A stretch of 64,000 nt of DNA from Micromonospora sp. WMMD1102 (GCF_029626265.1 NZ_JARUBN010000001.1:1302001-1366000); one strand, 5' to 3'. Counted from the first letter of the stretch, positions 27,987-36,915 are shown. Numbers and translations are program-made. Notes: generated from the letters alone by a model not told the origin.

Positions 27987-29024
27987 TCAGGAGGTCAGGG
28001 CGGTGAGGGCCAGGTCGACGTCGTGCCCGGTCGAGTAGAGGTGGAACGAGGCGCGTACCCGACCGGCCCGGACCGCCGCCCGGACCCCGGCCGCGGCCAG
28101 CTTCTCCGCCGCACCGGGGACGTCGACGGTGACGATCGCGCTGTCCCGGTGCGGCTGGCCGAGGCCGGCCAGGAACCGGTTGGCCAGCCCGACGTTGTGT
28201 TCCCGGACCGCCGGCAGGCCCACCTCGACCAGGAGTTCCAGGGCCGGGGCAGCGCCCACGAAGCAGAACCAGGCCGGCGAGAGGTCGAATCGGCGGGCGT
28301 CGTCGGCCAGCCGCAGCGGCGGTCCGTAGTAGGAGGCGTGCGGGTCGGAGCCGGCGTACCAGTTGGCGGCCAGCGGGGTGAACCGGTCCCGGACCCGGGG
28401 GCTGAGGAAACCGAAGGCCGCGCCGCGCGGTGCCATCAGCCACTTGTACGCCCCGACCGCCACCACGTCGGCCCGGCCCGCCTGGAACGGCAGCCAGCCG
28501 CAGCCCTGGGTGGCGTCGACCACGGTCAGTGCGTCGTGCGCCTCGGCGGCGGCCAGGATCTCGTCGTACCGGGCGACGGTGCCGTCCGCCGACTGCACCA
28601 GGCTGAAGGCGACCAGGTCGGTGTCGGCGTCGACCGACTCGGCGAGCCGGTCGAGCGGCACGGTCCGGACCCGGACGCCACGGTCGGTGTGCACCAGCCA
28701 GGGGAAGAGGTTGGAGGTGAACTCCACCTCCGGCACCAGCACGGTGGCGCCGGCCGGAAGTGCGGCGCCGACCGGGGCGAGCAGCTGGGAGACGGTCGCT
28801 CCGACTGTCACGTCCTCGACGGGTACTCCGACCAGCCGGGCGAAGGCGGCCCGGGACCGGGTGGTCGACGCGTCCCAGCCCTCCCAGGAGGTACGCCCGG
28901 TGCGCCAGTCGGCGAGGGCGGCCTGGAGCGCTTCCCAGGCCGGCTCCGGCGGCAGGCCGTAGCTGGCGGTGTTCAGCCAGCCCGGCTCCGGTTTCCACAA
29001 CTGCCGCGCCTGGTCGAGATCCAC
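27987..29024 (-). CDS. PLP-dependent class V aminotransferase
   Basis: This 345-residue fold-type I PLP enzyme contains VVDATQGCGWLPF (PLP-ring Asp) and GAYKWLMAPRG with the Schiff-base lysine. It belongs to the cysteine desulfurase/kynureninase-like class V group, but the desulfurase active-site Cys loop is not evident. EgtE-type C-S lyase or a generic aminotransferase are both possible. GTG 29024 lies six bases after TACGCT, so probably leaderless. It is divergent from the TetR gene. Confidence 0.85.
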   Translation of the reverse strand: MDLDQARQLWKPEPGWLNTASYGLPPEPAWEALQAALADWRTGRTSWEGWDASTTRSRAAFARLVGVPVEDVTVGATVSQLLAPVGAALPAGATVLVPEVEFTSNLFPWLVHTDRGVRVRTVPLDRLAESVDADTDLVAFSLVQSADGTVARYDEILAAAEAHDALTVVDATQGCGWLPFQAGRADVVAVGAYKWLMAPRGAAFGFLSPRVRDRFTPLAANWYAGSDPHASYYGPPLRLADDARRFDLSPAWFCFVGAAPALELLVEVGLPAVREHNVGLANRFLAGLGQPHRDSAIVTVDVPGAAEKLAAAGVRAAVRAGRVRASFHLYSTGHDVDLALTALTS

Positions 29025-29054
29025 TCGACAAGCGTAGTCCTGCCGTCCACCGGT

Positions 29055-29117
29055 CTGTAACGATGATTACAGCTCGGCGGTAGCACTGCTCATGGAACCG
29101 GTTGTATCGTCGCTTAC
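29055..29117. promoter_or_regulatory. tetR promoter with two operator-like sites
   Basis: Site 1, CTGTAA-N6-TTACAG (29055-29072), is a perfect inverted repeat. Site 2, TGTATCGTCGCTTAC (29103-29117), matches site 1 at most positions and abuts the GTG start codon. TATCGT (29105-29110) seven bases before the GTG is the likely -10, so site 2 covers the promoter. This fits autorepression. Confidence 0.6.
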
Positions 29118-29834
29118 GTGGATACGAGAACACGGATACTGCACGCTGCGGCGGCGTTGCTGGCCCGCTCCCCGGAGGCGGACGTCTCCACCCGGGCGGT
29201 CTGCGAGGCGGCCGGGGTGGGCGCACCCGTGCTCTACCGGCAGTTCGGGGACAAGGAGGGCCTGCTGGCCGCGGTGGTCGACTTCGGCTTCGAGCAGTAC
29301 CTGGCCGGCAAGCGGGCGGCCGTCCCCTCCGACGACCCGGTCCGCGACCTCCGGGACGGCTGGGACAACCACGTCGCCTTCGCGCTGGAGAACCCGAACT
29401 TCTACCGCCTGATGTACTCGCCCGGCCTCTCCACCCCGCCGGCCGCCGCCGCCGAGGCGCACCACCTGCTGCTCGGTGTACTCGAACGCTGCGCCGCCGC
29501 CGGACGACTCCGGATCAGTCCACAGCTAGCGGCCCAGATGGTGATGCCGGCGAACGCCGGTGTCGCCCTGCTGCTGATCACCCGGCCCAGCCTCTACCCC
29601 GACGTCACCCAGGTGGCGACCCGGGTCCGCGAGGCGATCGTCGGCGCCATCGTCACTCCGGAGCCGGCCGCCGGCCCGGAACCGGCCGCCGGGCCGGGCG
29701 GCGGGATCGCGGTGGTCGCCGCGAATCTCGGCGCGCTGCTGCGGGCGGCGCCGGACAGTCCACTCTCACCGGCCGAAACCGGCCTGCTGCTGGAGTGGCT
29801 GACCCGGCTCGCCGACCGACCCGGCACCGCCTGA
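29118..29834 (+). CDS. TetR/AcrR family transcriptional regulator
   Basis: The 238-residue protein has an N-terminal TetR HTH (TRTRILHAAAALLARSPEADVSTRAVCEAAGVGAPVLYRQFGDKEGLLAAV) and a divergent ligand domain. A duplicated EPAAGPEPAAGPGGG linker lies near 180-195. It is followed after 78 bp by an SDR gene on the same strand, which it may control. Two operator-like sites in its own promoter suggest autoregulation. Confidence 0.93.
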   Translation: MDTRTRILHAAAALLARSPEADVSTRAVCEAAGVGAPVLYRQFGDKEGLLAAVVDFGFEQYLAGKRAAVPSDDPVRDLRDGWDNHVAFALENPNFYRLMYSPGLSTPPAAAAEAHHLLLGVLERCAAAGRLRISPQLAAQMVMPANAGVALLLITRPSLYPDVTQVATRVREAIVGAIVTPEPAAGPEPAAGPGGGIAVVAANLGALLRAAPDSPLSPAETGLLLEWLTRLADRPGTA

Positions 29835-29912
29835 ACCGACCGAGGCCGCCCCGGCTCGAACCGACCAACCAGGACAGGCGCAGGAACGCCAAGAACAGCA
29901 AGGAGATCGACT

Positions 29913-30680
29913 GTGTCCACCCCGAACACTCCGGACCTCCCCGCCACCCCGACCGGCCGTACCGCGGTGGTCACCGGCGGCTCGCGCGGCATCGGCCGCC
30001 GGGTGGTCACCCGGCTCGCCGCCGACGGCTTCGCCGTGCTGGTCGGCTACGCCGGCAACCAGACCGAGGCCGAGGCCGCGGTCGCCGAGGTCGAAACGGC
30101 CGGCGGCCGGGCGATCGCGGTACGCGCCGACGTGGCCGACGAGCAGGCCGTCGGCGTACTCTTCGACACCGCCGAGCGGACCTTCGGCGGCGTCGACGCG
30201 GTCGTGCACGCCGCCGGCCGGATGCCGCTGGCGCCACTGGCCGAGCTCGACCTGGCCGACCTGGACGACCTGCACCGGACCAACATCCGGGGCACCTTCG
30301 TCGTCGACCAGCAGGCGGTACGCCGGCTCCGACCCGGCGGCGCACTCGTCAACTTCTCCTCCTCGGTCGTCGGCCTCGCCTTCCCGAACTACAGCGCCTA
30401 CGCGGCCAGCAAGGGCGCGGTCGAGGCGATGACGATGGTGCTGGCCCGGGAGATGCGCGGCCGGGACGTCACAGTCAACGCCGTCGCGCCCGGACCGACC
30501 GCCACCGACCTGTTCCTGCGCGCCAACGACGAGCAGCGGGTCGCCAAGCTCGCCGCGCAGGTCCCGCTGGAGCGGCTCGGCACTCCCGACGACATCGCCG
30601 AGGTGGTGGCCTTCCTGGTCAGCCCGGCCGGACGCTGGGTCAACGGCCAGGTGCTGCGCGCCAACGGCGGAATCGTCTGA
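29913..30680 (+). CDS. short-chain dehydrogenase/reductase
   Basis: The 255-residue classical SDR has the NAD(P) motif TGGSRGIG, the DVAD acidic motif, the NIRG motif, the catalytic Ser and YAASK, and a PGPTATD tail. The Arg-free GYAGN after strand 2 leaves cofactor choice open. AAGGAGATCGACT precedes GTG 29913. It forms a pair with the TetR gene. The substrate is unknown; the family includes 3-oxoacyl reductases and xenobiotic carbonyl reductases. Confidence 0.93.
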   Translation: MSTPNTPDLPATPTGRTAVVTGGSRGIGRRVVTRLAADGFAVLVGYAGNQTEAEAAVAEVETAGGRAIAVRADVADEQAVGVLFDTAERTFGGVDAVVHAAGRMPLAPLAELDLADLDDLHRTNIRGTFVVDQQAVRRLRPGGALVNFSSSVVGLAFPNYSAYAASKGAVEAMTMVLAREMRGRDVTVNAVAPGPTATDLFLRANDEQRVAKLAAQVPLERLGTPDDIAEVVAFLVSPAGRWVNGQVLRANGGIV

Positions 30681-30753
30681 TACTCCGACCACTCCGACCA
30701 CTTCGACCGACGGCTGGCCGACCTGCCGACCGGCTGGCTGCCGACGCGGATCG

Positions 30754-31635
30754 TCAGCCGGGTACGGCGGCGGCCAGCGCGGCGATCAGCCGGGCCCGCA
30801 GCGGCGCGGCCCGCTCGGCAAGACCGCGCTGGGCGGCGGCGTACTCGGCCCGGCCCGCCGGGGTCTCCACCCGGACCGGCGGGTAGCCGAGCGCGGCCAG
30901 GTCGTACGGGCTGGCCCGCATGTCCAGGGCGCGGATCTCCCGGGCCAGCGCGAACGCGTCGGCGACCAGTTCACTCGGCACCAGCGGGGAGAGCTTGTAC
31001 GCCCACTTGTAGAGATCCATGTTGGCGTGCAGGCAGCCCGGCTGCTCGTTGTCGTGCTGGGTCTCGCGGCTCGGGGCGAGCAGGTTCAGCGGCCGGGCCG
31101 GCGGGGTGAAGAACCGGTACGCGTCGAAGTGGCTGCACCGGATCCTGTTCTCCTCCACCACCCGGGCGGTCTGCTCGGGATCCAGCCGCAGCGGCCAGGC
31201 GTCGTGCCGCACCTCCGTCCGGGTCTGCCGGTAGACCATCGCCCACTCGTGCATCCCGAAGCAGCCGAACTGGCCGGGTCGCCGCGCGGTACGGCTCAGC
31301 AGGGTGCGGATCCAGTCGACCGAGTCGCCCCGGCGCCGACGTACCGCCTCGGTGTCGAGGGTGAGGCCGCCGTTCCCGGCCCGGTAGTCGCGGCCGAACT
31401 CGGCCGGATCGGCACCCCGGAGCAGCACACCGGCCCCCGGATGCCAGCGGCGCAACTGCGCCGGCCGGTGCGAGTAGTAGGTGAAGAGGAAGTCCTCCAC
31501 CGGGTGCCGGATGCCGGTGCCGCGCCGGGCGAGGTGCGGCGCCAGCCACTCGTCCACCCGCCGCTCGTGGGCCGCCCGCCGTCGCCGCCACAGCGCCGCG
31601 TCGAGCACGACGGTACGGGCGAGGGCGGCGGTCAC
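30754..31635 (-). CDS. 3-methyladenine DNA glycosylase family protein (annotation by family)
   Basis: The 293-residue protein starts with a basic N-terminus and PVEDFLFTYYSHRPAQLRRWHPG, as in the actinobacterial proteins annotated as 3-methyladenine DNA glycosylases. It also has CFGMHEWAMVY and CLHANMDLYKWAYKLSP. The biochemical function is not established to my knowledge. GTG 31635 lies six bases after TACCCT (31642-31647 complement), a leaderless promoter. The -35 region falls inside the mobile element inserted at 31658, so expression may be altered. Confidence 0.75.
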   Translation of the reverse strand: MTAALARTVVLDAALWRRRRAAHERRVDEWLAPHLARRGTGIRHPVEDFLFTYYSHRPAQLRRWHPGAGVLLRGADPAEFGRDYRAGNGGLTLDTEAVRRRRGDSVDWIRTLLSRTARRPGQFGCFGMHEWAMVYRQTRTEVRHDAWPLRLDPEQTARVVEENRIRCSHFDAYRFFTPPARPLNLLAPSRETQHDNEQPGCLHANMDLYKWAYKLSPLVPSELVADAFALAREIRALDMRASPYDLAALGYPPVRVETPAGRAEYAAAQRGLAERAAPLRARLIAALAAAVPG

Positions 31636-31676
31636 CGCTCCAGGGTACGGCGCCGCCCTAGTGCCAATGCCGGGTA

Positions 31677-32578
31677 CTTAGAACTCCTAACAGAATGAGG
31701 TTGGGCGTATCCGGTGGGTGTGGGGATCGTTCTGTCTGGATGTGAGGAGGGGTGAGCAGCCGCCGTGGATCGTCTCGGACGAGTTGTGGGCCGAGATCGA
31801 GCCGTTGCTGCCGCGTCGTCCGCCACGGCGGGCCCGGTATCCCGGCCGTAAGCCCCTCAATGACCGCACCGTGCTCTGCGGCATCCTGTTCGTGCTCTAC
31901 ACCGCGATCTCGTGGGAGTTCCTGCCCAGGGAGTTGGGGTTCGGGTCGGGAATGACCTGCTGGCGCAGGCTACGGGACTGGAACGACGCCGGCGTCTGGC
32001 AACGCCTGCACGAGGTCCTCCTGGCCAAACTACGGGCCGCCGGCCAACTCGACATGTCGCGGGCGGTGATCGACGGCTCTCATATACGGGCGCTCAAGGG
32101 CGGCCCAAAACCGGACCGAGCCCGGTCGACCGCCGCAAGCCAGGCTCGAAACACCACGTCATCACCGACGCGGGCGGCATCCCCCTCGCCGCGAGTCTGA
32201 CCGGCGGCAACCGGCACGACGTCACCCAACTGGTACCCCTGGTCGAGGCGATCCCACCGCTGAAGGGCATCCGCGGTCGCCCCCGACAACGACCCGACAC
32301 GCTGTACGGCGACCGTGGCTACGACTTCGACAAGTACCGCCGGGAACTACGTGCCAGGGGCATCACCCCGGTCATCGCCAGGCGCGGTACCTCACACGGC
32401 TCAGCACTCGGCACCCGCCGCTGGGTCGTCGAGCAGACCATCGCGCTGCTTCACTGGTTCCGCCGCCTACGCATCCGCTGGGAAATGCGCGACGACATCC
32501 ACGAAGCCTTCCTCACCCTCGCCTGCGCCATCATCTGCTGGCGCCGCCTCCAACACTCAAAGAGTTAGGAGTTCTAAG
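31677..32578 (+). mobile_element. IS5-family insertion sequence
   Basis: Terminal repeats CTTAGAACTCCTAAC (31677-31691) and its complement (32564-32578) are perfect over 15 bp, though the outer bases may be target DNA (a TA duplication is also possible). The element is about 0.9 kb and carries one frameshifted transposase. Confidence 0.85.
31718..32568 (+). CDS. IS5-family transposase, expressed by -1 frameshift
   Basis: Two overlapping frames make one transposase. The first encodes the helix-turn-helix part (WIVSDELWAEIEPLLP) and the first catalytic Asp (AVIDGSHIRALKGG). The second carries LYGDRGYD and the catalytic Glu region VVEQTIALLHWFRRLRIRWE. The frames join at the heptamer C-CCA-AAA (32104-32110), a canonical -1 slippery site read in the right phase, so the shift looks programmed rather than a mutation. 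GTG 31742 is a likelier start than 31718. The DDE triad is complete across the fusion, so the element could still be active. Confidence 0.88.
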
Positions 32579-33234
32579 AAGCATGGCCGTGGCTACGCAG
32601 AGATCCTCGGCCCCGTCACCGCCCACCAAGGGCCGTTGACGGAAGGTGTCTACGACGAGTTCCGACGTGCCCTCCGACAGGTTGCCGCCGATGACCTCGC
32701 GGCGATCCAACTACGGCGGGCACGCCGGGCGGCCTCGACGACTTGCTCGACCTTCAGCCGGACAGCAAGTCCGAGGGCGAGCTCTTCAGTGCCTACCTGC
32801 GGATCGGCCGTACGCCAGCTGGGGAGCGGTACGTGCTGGATGTACCTTTCGAGTCTTCGTTGATGTCGAAGCGGCGCCAGCCCCGACGATGTCAACTTCG
32901 GCACGGACCTGAGTCTGGGACTGCCAGCGGGAACCTTCGCCGTCGAGCACAAGGCGGGTCCGGGGGCGTTCAAGATCGACCAGGCCGAGGACTATGCTCT
33001 GTCATTCAGCGCGCCCGGGGGCCAGTCAGCACGAGCGGCCAGCCGGCCGGATGGAACGGGGTGGTCTACGTGTTCAGCGGGCTAACGGAGGCGCAGACCC
33101 CGCTCCGCCAGATGCAGCGTTCGGACGTGGTTTCTCCACTCATAGACAGGCGGAAGAACGGGATCCACCTGCTCTACATCGACGAGGTAGGCGTCATGAG
33201 GCGTATCCGCGCCGGAGGCGGTCTCGCACCATGA
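32579..33234 (+). pseudogene. degraded passenger gene A (multiple frameshifts)
   Basis: Coding-like segments occur in changing frames. First comes GYAEILGPVTAHQGPLTEGVY, then TPGGLDDLLDLQPDSKSEG with GERYVLDVPFESSL, then DDVNFGTDLSLGLPAGTFAV with KIDQAEDYALSF, and finally NGVVYVFSGLTEAQTPLRQM up to the stop at 33232-33234. Together they read like one protein of about 210 residues broken by at least three indels. The 5' end is lost at the IS5 junction. I do not recognise the family. Confidence 0.6.
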
Positions 33235-33518
33235 CCAGACCGGATGACCTCGTGCTGACGATCGAGCATCCGCCGACATGGTCGTCACCGGAACTCGCAA
33301 CTCGCTACCTCGCTCTGTTGCCGGAGCTGGGAGCGGGCGTGCCGACCTCGTTCCATGTCGGCACCACTGTTGACACGGACGACATCGAAGGGTTCCTGAG
33401 GTACGTCCGCCAAGACATGCCTTACCGCCGGGAGTCCCGCTGTTGGTTCAGTCTGTCATTAGACGTGTGGTGCGGGTCGCGGCAGGCCGGTTCGCGCCGG
33501 GTCATCTGGGTGAGCTGA
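33231..33518 (+). pseudogene. passenger gene B, 3'-truncated
   Basis: ATG 33231 overlaps the stop of gene A by ATGA, so the two were an operon. The frame reads MTRPDDLVLTIEHPPTWSSP and continues to DIEGFLRYVRQDMPYRRESR. It then runs into the transposase region near 33440 and stops by chance at 33518. Small size and pairing resemble an immunity or accessory protein, but that is only a guess. Confidence 0.5.
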
Positions 33519-34828
33519 CTCAGCAGGTGCCGTTCGAGATGGTCGATGCTGCGCTGGCTCAGACCCGCTGTCTTCAGCGGCGGGTGCGGGATCTGCCGTC
33601 GCGGGTGGTGGTGTATCTGCTGCTCGCGGGCTGTTTGTTCGCCGAGTCGGGGTACCGGCAGGTGTGGCAGCGTCTGGTCGCCGGTCTTGAGGGGTTGCCG
33701 GTTGCGCAGCCGAGCGAGGCCGCGTTGACCAAGGCCCGCCAGCGGGTCGGCCCGCAACCGTTACGGGCGTTGTTCGACCTGCTTCGCGGGCCGGCGGCCA
33801 GCATGGCCGGGCCGGTGCGCTGGCGGGGGCTGCTGGTCTGCGCGATCGACGGCACCACGTTGTTCGTGGCTGACAGCGCGGCGAACCTGACCCGATACAG
33901 CAAACAGCGTGGAGGCCGTACCGGCGGGTCGAGCTATCCGATGCTGCGGCTGGTCACGATCATGGCCTGTGGCACCCGGTCGGTGATGGACGCGGTGTTC
34001 GGGCCGATCACCTCCGGTGAGACCACCTACGCCAAGGACCTGCTCGCTCGGCTACCGGCGGACACGCTGTTGCTGGCCGACCGCAACTTCACCGCCGGGC
34101 ATCTGCTCAACCTCGTGACCGGCCGTCAGGCGCATCTGCTGGTCCGGGCCAAGACCGGCCGCGGCGGCCCTAAACTGCCCGTGCTCCATCGCTGCCGGGA
34201 TGGCTCTTACCGGTCGGTGTTCGGTGGCCAGCGGGTACGGGTCATCGACGCCGAGATCAGCATCAAGACCAAGGCCGGCACGGTCACCGGTGTCTACCGG
34301 CTGATCACCACCCTGCTCGACACGGACACCTACCCGGCCACGGCGATCCTGCGGCTGTATCACGAGCGGTGGGAAATCGAGACCGCCTACCTGGAGATCA
34401 AGTCGAGCATCCTCGGCGGCCGGGTGCTGCGGGCACGGACCCCGACCGGCGTCGATCAGGAGATCCACGCACTGTTGGTCACCTACCAGATCCTACGCAC
34501 CGCGATGACTGATGCCACCAACAGCGAGCCGGGCACAGACCCGGACCGGGCCAGCTTCACCACCGCCCTCAACACCGCCCGTGACCAGGTCATCAACGCC
34601 GCCGGTGTCATCGCCGACACCATCATCGACCTGGTCGGCAAGATCGGCCGCCTCGTCCTCGACGACCTCCTGCCCGAACGCCGGCTCCGCGTCAACGCCC
34701 GCACCGTCAAACGAGCGATCTCCAAGTACAACGCCCGCGGCCCGAACATCGACCGGCGCACCTACCAGGCCACCATCAGCCTCACCATCCTCGCCGGGCC
34801 CGCCTTGACGACCAGCCCAGACCCTTAA
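33443..34828 (+). CDS. IS4-family transposase
   Basis: The 461-residue protein has the N-terminal IS4 domain (FAPGHLGELTQQVPFEMVD, LPSRVVVYLLLAGCLF) and a DDE domain with AIDGTTLFVAD, LLLADRNFTAGHLL and the YREK motif in YHERWEIETAYLEIKSSILGGRVLR. It looks intact. The TTG start at 33443 is forced by the frame; the true start could be the GTG near 33467. No terminal repeat is seen just upstream, so the left end used by this transposase is probably the one at 31662. Confidence 0.88.
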   Translation: MVQSVIRRVVRVAAGRFAPGHLGELTQQVPFEMVDAALAQTRCLQRRVRDLPSRVVVYLLLAGCLFAESGYRQVWQRLVAGLEGLPVAQPSEAALTKARQRVGPQPLRALFDLLRGPAASMAGPVRWRGLLVCAIDGTTLFVADSAANLTRYSKQRGGRTGGSSYPMLRLVTIMACGTRSVMDAVFGPITSGETTYAKDLLARLPADTLLLADRNFTAGHLLNLVTGRQAHLLVRAKTGRGGPKLPVLHRCRDGSYRSVFGGQRVRVIDAEISIKTKAGTVTGVYRLITTLLDTDTYPATAILRLYHERWEIETAYLEIKSSILGGRVLRARTPTGVDQEIHALLVTYQILRTAMTDATNSEPGTDPDRASFTTALNTARDQVINAAGVIADTIIDLVGKIGRLVLDDLLPERRLRVNARTVKRAISKYNARGPNIDRRTYQATISLTILAGPALTTSPDP

Positions 34829-34844
34829 CTACCCGGCATTGGCC

Positions 34845-36761
34845 CTAGTGCGGCACGTCGACGCTGACCCCGGCGGAGAAGACAGCGCTGCGCAGCTCGA
34901 TCCGGGTCGGCTCGGCCGCACCCGTCGAGGCGAACACCAGTGGCGTGATCATGCGCTGGCCGGCCGCCACGGGCTCGGCGAACGGGTCCTTGCCGGCGTT
35001 GGCGACCTGCGTGGCCGGTACGTCGGCGCCGACCCAGTCCCCGCTGGGCAGGTACGCCCGTTGCAGCGTGCCGTGCCACTGCTGGCTCCTGTCGGTCAGG
35101 TTGCGTACCCCGAGGATCGCCTGGCAGCCACCGGGAGCCGGTGGGCAGACCAGCCGGTACACGGTGAACTCGAAGGCGCTCTCCCGCAGCCCCGTACCGA
35201 GCGGTCCGGCCACGGTCTGGCCGATCCACGCCCCGCTGGACGGTTGCCGGTCGCCGTTGATCGCGCTGACCTGGCTCGACCCGGTCCAGGCGGTGAGACC
35301 GGCCAGGGCCACCGCAAGCAGGGCGGCGAAGCCGACCGCCGCCCAGGCCGGTGGCCGGGGACGCCTGCGGGGCGGCCGGTAGGTGGCCGCCGGGTGCGGG
35401 GCGGGGCGGGCCCGGCCGACGACCGGGGCGAGGTCCTCGGCGGTCGGTTCAGGCGGCTCGGGTACGGCCTCCTCGGCCGGCTCCTCGTCGCCGTCCGGCA
35501 CGGGCGCGCGCGGCGGTACCGGCGCCCGGCCCACGTAGCGGGCTCCACCGGCGATGCCGACCAGGGTGCCCGGCTCGTGGCCCTCCGGCCCGATCGTCCC
35601 GGCAGCCTCGGCCGTCCCGTCGACCCCGGCCGTTTCAGCTGCCCCGGCCGTCCCGTCGGCCCTGGCCGTCCCGTCGGCCCCGGCTGTTTCGTCGGCCCTG
35701 GCCAGTCCGCCGTCCCGGAGCAGCCGGCCGTCGTCGAGTACCGCGTCGTCGGCCGGTCGGCGCTGCTCCAGGTGGGCACCGGCACGGGTGGCGCCCAGCG
35801 GAGCACCGGTGCCGGGTGCCGGGGCGGACTGCTCGGCCGCGCCGCCGATCCGCGGGTGGCCGGTGACCCGCCGTACGCTCTCCGGCACCGGGATCTTGTG
35901 GTCCCGGCGTACCCGTGCCCTGGCCCGGGCGATCGGGCTGCCCGACCTGCGGACCCGCCGGGCCGCCCCGGCCGCCTGTTGCTCGGCGGCCCGCCGCTCC
36001 GCCGCCAGGCGCTTCGCCTCCCGTTTCGCCTCCCGTTTCGCGGCCCGGCGGTCGACCCGGTCCACGGGTGTGGCGTTGACCTGGCCGGCGGCCCGCCGTC
36101 GGCGCAGCCGCCGCCACCAGAGCGCACCACCGGCCGCGACGAGCAGCACCAGCGCGGCGATCGCGGTGGCCGGCAGGCCGCCCCGGCGCCACCAGGGCGG
36201 CGAGGCGGCCGCCTGCGCCTGGGCCGGGTCGTCCGGGCCGGCGGCCGCCCGGGCCCGGTTCCAGGTCGCGGTCGCGCAGTCGTACGGCATGTTGCCGCCC
36301 GCGACGAAGGCACAGGCTGGAGCGGTGACGTCGATCCCGCGCGCCGGGGGCACCAGGGTGGTGTGCAGCAGTGCGCTGCTGCGGGCGCCGAGCTGGACCT
36401 GCCAGACCACCTCGGTGCCGAGCTGTCCGGGCGTGGTGCCGGGCACGCTGGCCAGGCCGCCCTGGCTGATCATCGCCGGGGTGGCGCCCGCCGGCAGCTC
36501 CTGCCGGACGGTCGTCTTCACCATGCCGTCGGTGCCGTTGCGTACCCGGATGTCGTAGCGGGGCGCCGGATCGCCGGACGTAGCCATCGCCAGGGTGATC
36601 AGCGGGGCGGTCGGCCGGACCGGGGCGGCGGCCGGCTGGATGGCGGCCCTGGGCTGGGCGGGGGTCTCGGCCGCCTGGGCCGGGGCGCCGGGCGCCGTAC
36701 CGGTCAGCAGGCAACCCGCGATCACCGCCCCCACCGCACGTAGTCGGATCGATGCAGGCAT
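34845..36761 (-). CDS. large membrane protein with N-terminal secreted and C-terminal extracytoplasmic domains
   Basis: The protein of about 638 residues has a signal peptide and an Ala-rich N-terminal region, a beta-rich extracellular domain (about 45-170), one helix (LPATAIAALVLLVAAGGALWW) and then a strongly basic cytoplasmic coil (RRAAKREAKREAKRLAAERRAAEQQAA). A low-complexity segment of ADGTA/AAETA repeats follows, then a second helix (WAAVGFAALLAVALAGLTAW) and a final extracytoplasmic beta domain resembling DUF4352. GGAGGAG precedes ATG 36761. Its TAG stop lies in the CTAG target duplication of the transposon. Function unknown. Confidence 0.78.
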   Translation of the reverse strand: MPASIRLRAVGAVIAGCLLTGTAPGAPAQAAETPAQPRAAIQPAAAPVRPTAPLITLAMATSGDPAPRYDIRVRNGTDGMVKTTVRQELPAGATPAMISQGGLASVPGTTPGQLGTEVVWQVQLGARSSALLHTTLVPPARGIDVTAPACAFVAGGNMPYDCATATWNRARAAAGPDDPAQAQAAASPPWWRRGGLPATAIAALVLLVAAGGALWWRRLRRRRAAGQVNATPVDRVDRRAAKREAKREAKRLAAERRAAEQQAAGAARRVRRSGSPIARARARVRRDHKIPVPESVRRVTGHPRIGGAAEQSAPAPGTGAPLGATRAGAHLEQRRPADDAVLDDGRLLRDGGLARADETAGADGTARADGTAGAAETAGVDGTAEAAGTIGPEGHEPGTLVGIAGGARYVGRAPVPPRAPVPDGDEEPAEEAVPEPPEPTAEDLAPVVGRARPAPHPAATYRPPRRRPRPPAWAAVGFAALLAVALAGLTAWTGSSQVSAINGDRQPSSGAWIGQTVAGPLGTGLRESAFEFTVYRLVCPPAPGGCQAILGVRNLTDRSQQWHGTLQRAYLPSGDWVGADVPATQVANAGKDPFAEPVAAGQRMITPLVFASTGAAEPTRIELRSAVFSAGVSVDVPH

Positions 36762-36915
36762 CACGAAGTCTCCTCCCGCCCAGACGCTAAGCCGGACGGG
36801 TGGCCGGCCGGCCGGGAAGGATCGAAGCTCCGTCGGCGGCCCGGCCGCTCGGGTAGGGTGCCGACCCGCCGTACGCGGCAGCGGTGCCCGCTCGCCGTGG
36901 GGATAGATTGGCCGG

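Larger units (their letters stand above)
31658..34848. mobile_element. ~3.2-kb nested transposon with CTAG target duplication
   Basis: Left terminal repeat TGCCAATGCCGGGTA (31662-31676) and right TACCCGGCATTGGCC (34830-34844) match as inverted repeats at 14 of 15 positions. Each is flanked by CTAG (31658-31661 and 34845-34848), a 4-bp target duplication. Inside are an IS5-type element placed 15-19 bp from the left end, the remains of two passenger genes and an IS4-type transposase ending next to the right repeat. The right CTAG contains the stop codon of the neighbouring gene, which the insertion therefore preserves. Confidence 0.82.

Noticed and set aside
33420..33450. A separate left end of the IS4 element next to its transposase
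   Set aside because: No sequence resembling TGCCAATGCCGGGTA occurs there; the matching end is at 31662.
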